Assembly (NCBI GenBank): GCA_024195265.1
Contig: JAJLRJ010000002.1
Coordinates: 22,849,236 to 22,913,235, forward strand
DNA: 64,000 nt
Direction of reading: 5' to 3'
Source of the DNA: Dendrophyllia cribrosa
Lineage: Eukaryota; Cnidaria; Anthozoa; Scleractinia; Dendrophylliidae
Part shown: positions 8,518 through 15,954 of the stretch, piece after piece
Layout: each line of letters begins with the position of its first letter
Position numbering within the stretch: the first letter of the stretch is position 1
Notes under the pieces: model-generated
What the model was told of the DNA's origin: nothing
The model's database searches: none
The model's input: the letters and a program-made list of their open reading frames with translations, nothing else
Translations under genes and position numbers: made by a program

Positions 8518-9335
8518 TTTTTTGATTTTTTTTTTCCCATTCCAACAGAGTTCCTCCAACTTCCAATGAATGGAGGAGGTCTTGCCCAAGGAGTTCCCAG
8601 TCTGGGGGCACCTTTTCCAGAGGTCGCTCCGCTCCCTTTTGGTCGTCCAACTCTGGGGGCACCTTTTCCAGAGGTCGCTCCGCTCCCTTTTGGTCGTCCA
8701 ACTCTGGGGGCACCTTTTCCAAACAGGTTTTTCACCATATCAAGCGCAAGTGGAATTCCAATGGATGCCAGCATTGTTCCCAACAATCCACCAGATTGTG
8801 TTTTGGTTGGTTTCACAACAACCTGTCCTCCTGATTGCAGGGCAGTTAAAATATCCTGTTTCTGTTTATTTGTCAACAAATGTTTATTGTCAATCAGTTT
8901 CTGAATTTTATTTTGGGGGATGAGAAACCCACCCACTTGGCCAGCTCCCTGATGCGCTCCTTTTCCGCTGATTGATTTCACAACTTGACTCGCTCCTTCA
9001 CTCGCCAAACCAGCAAGTGCTGATAATCCCAGTGTTTTAGCTAGGGTTGGTGCAAGTGTTTTGGCAAAAGGAACAATAGCAGAAAATAGACTTCTACCTT
9101 GTTTCATTACTTTTCTGATTTGTGTTTTTGTTATCTTAATCTCAACTCCATTTCCCAGAGATTTTGCTTTTGCGATTCTTTTAATTTGATTGGCTGTCAG
9201 CATCAGTTCATCATTTCCACTTGTTTGATTGTTTTTCAATCTCAGGTTGATAGGCATGTTTGTTCTGAATGCTCTTCCAAGCTTTTGTTTTTGCCCTTTA
9301 GACAAATTTACTTTATACGGGTGATATGTTGTCAT
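8448..9335 (-). CDS. pVI-like membrane-active virion protein
   Basis: This is about 295 aa, starting at the ATG at 9333-9335 (an earlier ATG at 9350 lacks homology to element 2). A hydrophobic Gly/Ala/Leu-rich segment (TLAPTLAKTLGLSALAGLASEGAS) sits at about residues 85-110 (quoted in part as TLGLSALAGLASEGAS), with a second (LLGTMLASIGIPLALDMV) near 185-205. Basic Gly/Lys/Arg repeats (GKGAPRVGRPKGSGATS) follow, then the shared motif RPPPFIG. Adenovirus pVI has similar amphipathic and precursor character, but this is an analogy. A 51-bp unit is duplicated within it. The C-terminus (LLLGSKSPFNSIPILGALL) overlaps the protease frame, and the same dual coding survives in element 2. Confidence 0.65.
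   Translation of the reverse strand: MTTYHPYKVNLSKGQKQKLGRAFRTNMPINLRLKNNQTSGNDELMLTANQIKRIAKAKSLGNGVEIKITKTQIRKVMKQGRSLFSAIVPFAKTLAPTLAKTLGLSALAGLASEGASQVVKSISGKGAHQGAGQVGGFLIPQNKIQKLIDNKHLLTNKQKQDILTALQSGGQVVVKPTKTQSGGLLGTMLASIGIPLALDMVKNLFGKGAPRVGRPKGSGATSGKGAPRVGRPKGSGATSGKGAPRLGTPWARPPPFIGSWRNSVGMGKKKSKKGKGLLLGSKSPFNSIPILGALL
8474..8523 (-). promoter_or_regulatory. Candidate -1 frameshift signal, pVI-like protein to protease
   Basis: The pVI-like frame reads TCA AAA AAG GGC, giving A_AAA_AAG (8523-8517). Six nt later GGACTT (8510-8505) pairs with AAGTCC (8490-8485), and TGCTG in the loop (8503-8499) can pair with CAGCA (8478-8474). An upstream run of ten A (8526-8537 region) could also slip. 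A -1 slip leads straight into the protease, which has no usable ATG. Confidence 0.55.
8602..8703. repeat. Perfect 51-bp tandem duplication
   Basis: Starts at 8602 and 8653 carry identical 51-bp units, with a third partial unit from 8704. They encode the repeated basic segment GKGAPRVGRPKGSGATS of the pVI-like protein and keep its frame. Confidence 0.9.
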
Positions 9336-9358
9336 TTTTAATGATAACATATGTTTTC

Positions 9359-9390
9359 GCTCCGCTCCGCTCCGCTCCGCTCCGCTCCGC
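9359..9390. repeat. GCTCC pentanucleotide run after capsid gene
   Basis: Six copies of CGCTC lie between the pVI-like start and the capsid stop. Related GCTCC/GGAGC strings recur in other gene joints of this element (5952-5970, 8630-8690, 10738-10772). Confidence 0.8.
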
Positions 9391-9391
9391 T

Positions 9392-9949
9392 TTAGGCAAT
9401 GACCAGCTCATTTCCAACTTTATCAATCTTAGCTGTTTCCTCATAAAGAACGACTGCATGCACATGGAAGGCTGCAGCTGCATTGGCATTCAGCGTATAT
9501 CGAAATATCAACTGCTTGGGGTCTCGTGTTGGTTTTTCAGCTTGGTAAGACAAGTCGAAATAAATGAGGCCGAAGAGTGATTGAAAGTTAGCCAATTTCA
9601 ACTGAGTACCAGTGTTGAAGTCATTTTTCCTCATTGCATAAGCCATGACATCATTGAAGATTCTGACTTTTGATTCTGTGTCATAATCAGTTTCAGGATA
9701 AAACACTCCATTTCCATACTCCAATCTGCAAGTTGACAGGGATGAGTTTGCATTTGCTGCATTCAGCTTGAAAGTGTCAAAGAGATATGGGTTATCTTCT
9801 GCATGGTCATCATTGGGTGGAGCTGCTCTTTTCAGCCAGACAAAAATATGCTTTACATTGTCAATGCTCGCTGAATTCTGGAAGAATCCTGATGATTGTG
9901 TAGGAGGTGATTGATCATATATCTCCCTCAGATATTTCCATTGCGATTC
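9392..9949 (-). pseudogene. MCP: Major capsid protein, C-terminal half
   Basis: This is the second part of the double-jelly-roll capsid protein. From the stop at 9950-9952 the same frame continues open to 9392 with SPPTQSSGFFQ.., VKHIFVWLKR, LEYGNGVFYPET, KVRIFNDVMAYAMRKND and TRDPKQLIFRY, all mirrored in element 2. Its first ATG (9722-9724) is well inside the domain, so it has no natural start of its own. It ends GNELVIA. Confidence 0.85.
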
Positions 9950-10651
9950 TTAAAGAGAATCTTTTGGTGTCAATCTCGGCACCCAAAGCAAAAATCGATT
10001 CACCACAACTCTTTCAGGATCTGTGCCATTTGCCATATGAATCAATTCATCATCCTGTTGAAGATTAATTTCGAATTGCAGCTGCATTGGGACCAACATC
10101 CTATCTTCCAGTTCCTCGAAAAAGGAGAAACGATTCAGGGGGATAATTGCATTAACATCTTTTGCCCCTCCAGTCCCATTGTCTCGAACTGCTTGAGTTT
10201 GCAACCGTCTCGCTTCAAATCCTGTGTTATTCGCAGCTGTTGTCGCATTCACATCCAAATACCAGAAACTGTTTTTTGCGACTGATCTGCTGAAGTCATC
10301 TGAGTATTCCAATAGATTTTTAACAAAAGTAACTTTATGCAGATTGTCAGGTTCGTAAACAATCTTCCCTGCAGATCTGATTGTCATGTGTTTTATCAGG
10401 GAATGTGAACCATTTATCACTGTTATCCTATCAGCAGCAGCATATCCAGCACCATCTGCTAATTTCTGGAGTTGAAATTGCACTTCAAAATAAGCGTTAT
10501 GCCAGTCATAAAACGCTGATCTGTCATTGATGGTGAATTTATAAGCATTTTTTGCTTGATGTTGCCCATTTGCTGGGGCTCTGATAACATCATCCAACTG
10601 GAATCTTACTAATTCATTTCTTTGGAGATATTCATTCGATCGAAAAGCCAT
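9950..10651 (-). CDS. MCP: Major capsid protein, N-terminal half (ends at in-frame TAA)
   Basis: This is 233 aa from ATG 10649-10651 (motif ATCAAAATG), opening FRSNEYLQRNELVRFQLDDV. It builds the capsomer with the C-terminal half. The sequence is close to element 2's 61666-62430 and ends LLWVPRLTPKDSL followed by TAA at 9950-9952. The reading frame resumes directly after that stop. The break falls near the middle of the protein, about where one jelly roll should give way to the next, and element 2 is interrupted at the same place by a frame change. Either both copies are damaged at a weak point or the two halves are made separately. Confidence 0.85.
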   Translation of the reverse strand: MAFRSNEYLQRNELVRFQLDDVIRAPANGQHQAKNAYKFTINDRSAFYDWHNAYFEVQFQLQKLADGAGYAAADRITVINGSHSLIKHMTIRSAGKIVYEPDNLHKVTFVKNLLEYSDDFSRSVAKNSFWYLDVNATTAANNTGFEARRLQTQAVRDNGTGGAKDVNAIIPLNRFSFFEELEDRMLVPMQLQFEINLQQDDELIHMANGTDPERVVVNRFLLWVPRLTPKDSL

Positions 10652-10665
10652 TTTGATAGATTATT

Positions 10666-11097
10666 TTAAATTCCTTGACCACTGATCAGTCTATTCAGGA
10701 TGTCAGTTGCACTTTCTCTCTGTGGTTGTTTCACAGGGAGCGAAGCCGAGAGCGAAGCAGGGAGCGAAGCCGAGAGTGATTGTGGTTTTCGTCCTCGTTT
10801 CACATTTGTTGATGGTTTTTTTCCAATCTTCATGTTTCCCAGTTTTTTCATGATCAAATCACCTGATTTTTCAACTGCCATTTTGCCCACTTTTTCTCCA
10901 GCGTGAGAAATTCCTGCGTCCAAAGCTTTTTTCGCAAATGGTTTCGCAACTTTTTTCAGAATTCCTTTCATGGCTGGTCCTGCCATCTTTTTCAGTGGCT
11001 TGAAGATGGAATCAAAAATGATGCCTGTTCCTTTATGTTTATAAACAAACTTCCCCAGTTTGGGGTGATAAACTCGAGAAAATTCATATGCTTTCAT
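10666..11097 (-). CDS. Basic core-like virion protein
   Basis: This is 143 aa, starting at ATG 11095-11097 after TATAA. A conserved N-terminus (YHPKLGKFVYKHKGTGIIFD) is followed by a Lys-rich helical region with KKALDAGISHAGEKVGKMAV, then a Ser/Leu/Pro low-complexity insert and the C-terminal motif ATDILNRLISGQG. Element 2 has a 139-aa homologue in the same position. The basic, Ala-rich sequence between two capsid genes suggests a DNA-binding or capsid-lining role. No family is recognised with certainty. Confidence 0.7.
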   Translation of the reverse strand: MKAYEFSRVYHPKLGKFVYKHKGTGIIFDSIFKPLKKMAGPAMKGILKKVAKPFAKKALDAGISHAGEKVGKMAVEKSGDLIMKKLGNMKIGKKPSTNVKRGRKPQSLSASLPASLSASLPVKQPQRESATDILNRLISGQGI

Positions 11098-11098
11098 T

Positions 11099-11857
11099 TT
11101 ATAGTCTTTTTTTTAATATCAACGAGAATGCTGTGTCTGCTCCATTCAAGTTGACAATTCTTCTTTTCCCGTCTGTGATATAGATTCGAATTGAGCTGAT
11201 CGTGTTTTTATTCACAGGGCAGAATGCTATTTTTATGGGTTCACGCTCAAAACTATATGATGCCTGCAGAACAGATGTGGAAAAGGAATAGATGATGTCA
11301 GTCTCTTCCCCATCCACAAGTGAATTATTTGTCAGATCACAATGAATGTTCAACATATAAGTATCTTGACTGAGGTTTGGAACTCTGGGACCAAGATTAA
11401 CTTTCTCCTTCAGAATCTTTTTATCAAACCCTACAAGCTCCCCGAAATTCGATTGGGTGAAATCCAGTTGATAATTTTCAGCCAATGTGATTGTCACTCT
11501 GAAAGTTTCATTGCTGAAGGCAAGATTGATTGGAAAAACATCTTTTTTTCCAGATTCTTTCACCACTGTTGCTCCCCGAATGAAATCATTTATCCCAGAA
11601 TACCCCCAAACCCCAGCAGGAAACGCAATATCGGAAAATGTTTTCCCACCATCAGAGGAAAACCTGATCAGTTGATTTTCATATTGTGGATTGATGTTAT
11701 ACCACGTAAAACTCATATTGATAATTCGTTTCAGCCCAACAACATATTGTTCATTCGGATCAAGAATAATTTGACGATTAAATTTTGTTGTGAAATCTGC
11801 AGGTTTGTTTTGTCTGTTCTTAACGGCGTAAGATGATAGGACGATTTCTCTTTCCAT
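11099..11857 (-). CDS. Penton-like minor capsid protein
   Basis: This is 252 aa from ATG 11855-11857 (ATAAAATGGAAAGAG), chosen over an upstream ATG at 11893 because element 2 also starts MEREIVLSSY. It is beta-rich with a predicted single jelly roll. Conserved patches are RQIILDPNEQYVVGLKRIINMS, FRVTITLAENYQLDF, LGPRVPNLSQDT and SSIRIYITDGKRR..NLNGADTAFSLIL. Polinton minor capsid proteins occupy fivefold vertices. It abuts its neighbours by one or two bases. Confidence 0.8.
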   Translation of the reverse strand: MEREIVLSSYAVKNRQNKPADFTTKFNRQIILDPNEQYVVGLKRIINMSFTWYNINPQYENQLIRFSSDGGKTFSDIAFPAGVWGYSGINDFIRGATVVKESGKKDVFPINLAFSNETFRVTITLAENYQLDFTQSNFGELVGFDKKILKEKVNLGPRVPNLSQDTYMLNIHCDLTNNSLVDGEETDIIYSFSTSVLQASYSFEREPIKIAFCPVNKNTISSIRIYITDGKRRIVNLNGADTAFSLILKKRL

Positions 11858-11858
11858 T

Positions 11859-12848
11859 TTATGGTTTGAAATAGTTTTTGAACAGCTTTTCATGCTGGGA
11901 TTTGTTGATAACTGACTCTTTCAGGAGAAGATCAAGAATGCCCACTCCAGTGTTTCTGATTGCCAGATTTGTGTTTCCAGCATTGATGGAGCCAATGATT
12001 ACCTCAAGTTTTTTGAGAAGTTCTTTGGGATTGGAGAACAAGCGGATAGCTCCACCTTTTTTTCTTCTTTTCAACCCAGAACCCTGAAATGTTTTTGTTT
12101 TCTTTGTGTAATGTTTTATGTAATCATTCAGAACTTTGAAGGAACGATCTATTCTTTGATGTTGAAAATTCTTTTGCTCTGCAGTTATTTCTCCTTTGTT
12201 GAACTTTTTGGTAAAAGAAGCTTTGTAACCTTTTAATTGGTTTCGTGTATGTTCTGCCTTGAAAAGAATGTGTTTCTCAAGATAGTTTTTTTTCTGTGTT
12301 GCTGATAAATTCGGAGTTCTCAGAACCATATCCACTGTATCATAACTGAAAATATCCAGGTTATCTAGAATCTTGTTAGTGTCCGTTGTACTGTCTTCTT
12401 CTGTTTCATCACCCGGTGCTAAAGCATAATCAGGAGATTCATCTTCTTCATATGGAGGTGGGTCATCTCCTACCTCTTGCTGTAGTTCTTCTGCATAGAT
12501 TGGAGGATTTGCTGGGATTTGTTTAGCTGCTTGCGGCGCAACAATCTCATCATCAAACAAACCGCCAACATCCATCTCTTCAAATGGATCGACTTCTGGG
12601 TAATAATCTATGCCTGGTTTTTCTCCAACGACTTTCTTTTTCCTCCGAACTGGCAAAGCTGGCTGCCTCAAATTCGACGCAACAACCTCATCTAGTTTTG
12701 CTGTTATGGGACGGAACATTTTTGCTAGTCCAGTTTGGCTTGTTTCTTCACCCAACTTTTTCTGGGTGATGACATCGTGAACAAAGTTGATTTTTTTACC
12801 CAAAGCAGATTTGCTTTTGGCCATTTCATTCCATTTCAATAAACTCAT
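11859..12848 (-). CDS. Virion-associated protein with PPPY late-domain motif
   Basis: This is about 329 aa, starting at ATG 12846-12848 in TTAAAATGAG. There is a basic N-terminus, then an acidic and Pro-rich linker containing DDPPPYEEDE (a PPxY motif of the kind that recruits Nedd4-family WW domains), and a helical basic C-terminal third ending GVGILDLLLKESVINKSQ... Element 2's partial homologue at the window edge shares RIDxxxxxLNxYIKHY and the end. It is the first gene of the leftward virion operon, opposite the ATPase across an 82-bp divergent spacer. Confidence 0.6.
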   Translation of the reverse strand: MSLLKWNEMAKSKSALGKKINFVHDVITQKKLGEETSQTGLAKMFRPITAKLDEVVASNLRQPALPVRRKKKVVGEKPGIDYYPEVDPFEEMDVGGLFDDEIVAPQAAKQIPANPPIYAEELQQEVGDDPPPYEEDESPDYALAPGDETEEDSTTDTNKILDNLDIFSYDTVDMVLRTPNLSATQKKNYLEKHILFKAEHTRNQLKGYKASFTKKFNKGEITAEQKNFQHQRIDRSFKVLNDYIKHYTKKTKTFQGSGLKRRKKGGAIRLFSNPKELLKKLEVIIGSINAGNTNLAIRNTGVGILDLLLKESVINKSQHEKLFKNYFKP

Positions 12849-12930
12849 TTTAAGTCCACAAACATGAATTTGGATGAAGAACATGATGTTGAACAAGATG
12901 TTCATCTGAATTTGTCTTCTGGGAAATAAA
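12849..12930. promoter_or_regulatory. Divergent promoter region between virion operon and ATPase
   Basis: An 82-bp spacer separates leftward and rightward starts. TTAAAATG abuts one start and AAATAAAATG the other, matching the element-wide start motif. No other signal was seen. Confidence 0.5.
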
Positions 12931-13563
12931 ATGAAGATTCCAAATTATGATTGCCATGACCCAATCACAAACTTTCGACAGTTGCAACCTTTTATGCCGG
13001 ATCGAACTTTCAGAATGTTGATCTGTGGTCCTTCAGGATCTGGAAAAACAAACGTTCTCCTGGATATGATTTTGAGATTGCTTTTCTACGATAAAATCTT
13101 CCTCTATGCGAAAAATCTGGACCAAGCCAAATATCAACATCTTCTGAAAACATTTCGCCCAATCAGCAAAGAAGCTGGATATAACATCGTGGAAGCATCC
13201 CAGGATGAAATCATCCCAGTTTCGGAATTATCTGGGGAGAATCAAAAACTGGTTGTTTTTGACGATTTTGTTTGCGAAAAGAATCAAAAGCCATTGATTG
13301 ACTATTTCATCCGGGGCAGACACAAGAATTGTTCTGTGATTTATCTTTCACAAAGTTATTTCCAAACACCAAAAGATATCCGACTGAATTGCTCGCATCT
13401 TTGCATCTTTGAATTTCCAAGCAACAAAGAAATTACTGCGATCTGCAGGGAAAACAACATCAAGAAAGAAGATTATCTGAAAGCCACGCGTGATCCGTTT
13501 TCTTTCCTCTATGTGGATAAACCAAGGAAATTCATGGCTAAAAACTTTGATGAAAGACTTTAA
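12931..13563 (+). CDS. ATP: A32/FtsK-HerA type genome-packaging ATPase
   Basis: This is a 210-aa ATPase that would pump the genome into capsids. Walker A is GPSGSGKT at about residues 33-40, Walker B is KLVVFDDFV near 107-115, and a sensor-like YLSQSYF lies near 139-145. It opens MKIPNYDCHDPITNF and ends FMAKNFDERL. The length is typical for the Polinton family. TAA at 13561-13563 is followed by the fibre start at 13565 in the string TTTAAAATG. Confidence 0.92.
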   Translation: MKIPNYDCHDPITNFRQLQPFMPDRTFRMLICGPSGSGKTNVLLDMILRLLFYDKIFLYAKNLDQAKYQHLLKTFRPISKEAGYNIVEASQDEIIPVSELSGENQKLVVFDDFVCEKNQKPLIDYFIRGRHKNCSVIYLSQSYFQTPKDIRLNCSHLCIFEFPSNKEITAICRENNIKKEDYLKATRDPFSFLYVDKPRKFMAKNFDERL

Positions 13564-13564
13564 A

Positions 13565-15451
13565 ATGAGCTACTCAAATGGATTGCTTTCTGAAACAACA
13601 AGCACTTCTCGAGGGGGTCGAGATGGAAGAGATGGATTGCCAGGAGTTGGTTTTAAGCTGACATCCACAGGGGATTATGACATGTCAAACAGAAAACTGG
13701 TCAATGTCGCTGAAGGAACAGCAAATGGTGATGCAGTCACAAAACATCAAGTTGACTCGTTGAAAAGCAGTGTGGAAACCAAACTAATTCAACTGAGAGC
13801 AGATTCTTTGCAGGTTGATGGTTCTTCCCATATGACTGGAGATCTGGACCTCAGGGGAAAGAAACTGATTCTTCCCGGTGAAATTGACATGGATCGAAAG
13901 TTGATCACAAATCTGGATACTGATGAATCAAATGATCTTTCTGCGGTGAACATGGTGACGCTGAAAAAATATCACCCAAATGCTCCAGCACCAACGCATG
14001 AGGTAACAAAAGATATTGACTTGAAAGGACTTTTCCATGTCACGCATTCAAAGCAACAAACTTTTGATGACCTGTCAGTGAACTATAACAATCTGATCTC
14101 TTACAATGATGGAAAGAATGTTTTTGTCAGCCGAAAAGAAACATTCCCAATGGAAACAAGTTTGGATATGGGAAATCAATTCATTTATAACGTGAAAGAT
14201 CCAATAGCAATCGATCAAGCAGCCAATAAAAAATATGTCGATCAACATGTCACACAACTTACCTCATCAATTAGGTTTGTGGCCTCAGATACTCTTTCTC
14301 TTTCCGGAGGAACAATGACTGGGGAATTGGATATGGGAGGAGAAAAACTTGTTGGTCTTCCCGATCCAAAAACATCCAATGAAGCAACATCAAAACAATA
14401 TGTCGATACACAGTTAAATAACAAGACAGTAGCTCTGGCAGAGGAACTGATCAAAACAGAAGCTGACCTTAAAAAATATGTCAATGAATCGCATATATCT
14501 TCAACCTCCCACTTGAAGGATGAATTCCGGTATTTGATGGAGGATGTGGGTGAATCCAGAGCTGAACATAATATAACAGTGACTGGTTCGTCTGATTTTA
14601 CAAGTTCACCCCATCAGATCAATAAAAAAGCGTATGATTTGAAAATAACAAAAGATGTTTTCAATGAATACTCTGGGAGACTTGGTTTCCATATGCTGAA
14701 GCTTCCAGAAGGGGAATATACGATTTGCATTGAATTCTTCCCCGCTTCCATGACGGGTGTGAGCGTTGACGTGGTTTCGACCAGCTTGAATATCAATCAA
14801 CAATCAACGAAGAAGTTTTCCAACTATTCTCGATCAATCATTCACATGCATAAATGGCAGATTTCTCCACCGGAGTTCATTTATTTGGATTTGAAATGGC
14901 AAGGAACAGCATCATCAGCTGATCAAGGTCCAGCAAATCTGATTATTTATGGCGTTAAAGGTTCTCAATCAGATGTGCCAAGTTCTGTTTATGATGCTCC
15001 TTTCGTTTTTGACTCGGGGAAGATGGTCATGGAAACTGATTTGGATATGAATGGGCAAAAGTTGTTGAATTTCACGCCTAAATCCAGATCAGTCATTTTA
15101 GCAAAATACGATAACAGCAAAAATGACCATTATCTCTTCTTTTCAGCTGACGAACCAAACGAGGTAAATCGTCAGGCATTGGGTTTTGATGTTAAAATCA
15201 TCCAAATCACTCTTTATGTTTATAACAGTGTTGGAAACATAGACCCTAATCAAATTCAAATGACTTTATACACCAGGATTCCAGGAGGTAACGTTTTCAA
15301 TAAAGTAGTAACTCTTTCCTCTTCCCCACATTCAAAGTCACTCGTATTCTCTTTCGACTCAACTGTTCCTAAAGAAAGAGATTTTAGTTTCCACCTGTTC
15401 CATAATGGTACAATTATCAAAGCAAAAACAACAGTTCTCATTGAAATATGA
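13565..15451 (+). CDS. Trimeric fibre-like protein with collagen stub and phage tail-fibre repeats
   Basis: This is 628 aa from ATG 13565 (after TTTAAA), preferred over the overlapping upstream Met. A short collagen-type stretch (GGRDGRDGLPG) is followed by repeated phage tail-fibre units of the form MTG-ELDMGG-KLVGLPDP-x-ATSKQYVD, visible near residues 90, 205, 255 and 500. A beta-rich region without clear similarity lies at about 330-480 and a beta-rich C-terminus ends the protein. By analogy it is a receptor-binding or structural fibre. It overlaps the next gene by ATGA (15448-15451). Confidence 0.7.
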   Translation: MSYSNGLLSETTSTSRGGRDGRDGLPGVGFKLTSTGDYDMSNRKLVNVAEGTANGDAVTKHQVDSLKSSVETKLIQLRADSLQVDGSSHMTGDLDLRGKKLILPGEIDMDRKLITNLDTDESNDLSAVNMVTLKKYHPNAPAPTHEVTKDIDLKGLFHVTHSKQQTFDDLSVNYNNLISYNDGKNVFVSRKETFPMETSLDMGNQFIYNVKDPIAIDQAANKKYVDQHVTQLTSSIRFVASDTLSLSGGTMTGELDMGGEKLVGLPDPKTSNEATSKQYVDTQLNNKTVALAEELIKTEADLKKYVNESHISSTSHLKDEFRYLMEDVGESRAEHNITVTGSSDFTSSPHQINKKAYDLKITKDVFNEYSGRLGFHMLKLPEGEYTICIEFFPASMTGVSVDVVSTSLNINQQSTKKFSNYSRSIIHMHKWQISPPEFIYLDLKWQGTASSADQGPANLIIYGVKGSQSDVPSSVYDAPFVFDSGKMVMETDLDMNGQKLLNFTPKSRSVILAKYDNSKNDHYLFFSADEPNEVNRQALGFDVKIIQITLYVYNSVGNIDPNQIQMTLYTRIPGGNVFNKVVTLSSSPHSKSLVFSFDSTVPKERDFSFHLFHNGTIIKAKTTVLIEI

Positions 15452-15954
15452 ATTCTTCTCAAAAAATGAAAACAGATAAACAAAACATTTTCGATTTCAT
15501 CTACATTGACCCCAACATTGAGGAAGAAAAACTGAAAGAGATCAAGCAATTCTTCCGATTCTATCACAAAAGATTTTGGTGTTTGAAAAGAGCTCACAAA
15601 CATTTCAAGCGAATGAATTTGTTTGTGAATTTGACGTCGTCCGCTCTTGTTGCGATTGGCGCAATTGCTGGAGGAGTGACAATGATTCCTGTGATTTTAG
15701 GAGTGATTTCAGGTGCAGGACTGATCATCAAAACAGGGAATGAAATGAAGAAATATGACAACAAGATTGAAATAACAAAGTTTGCTTTCACAACCTATGA
15801 GAAAACATTGACTGATCTGCGTTTTGCTTTGAGTAGTGGAATATTTGATCGAGATGAATTTCTTCCAGCAATGATAGCAGTTGATGGGATTGTGATTGAT
15901 TTGGGAATTGATCTTGAAAAGTTTAAGAGAAAATATGATAAACACTTTGAATAA
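15448..15954 (+). CDS. Two-helix membrane protein
   Basis: This is 168 aa with a start overlapping the fibre stop, suggesting coupled expression. A charged N-terminal 50 residues is followed by a hydrophobic hairpin (LFVNLTSSALVAIGAIAGGV and MIPVILGVISGAGLII) at about 54-90 and a charged helical C-terminus (FAFTTYEKTLTDLRFALSSG). I do not recognise a named family. Proteins of this shape next to fibre genes could anchor or assemble the fibre or form a holin-like pore, but that is inference. Confidence 0.6.
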   Translation: MNSSQKMKTDKQNIFDFIYIDPNIEEEKLKEIKQFFRFYHKRFWCLKRAHKHFKRMNLFVNLTSSALVAIGAIAGGVTMIPVILGVISGAGLIIKTGNEMKKYDNKIEITKFAFTTYEKTLTDLRFALSSGIFDRDEFLPAMIAVDGIVIDLGIDLEKFKRKYDKHFE

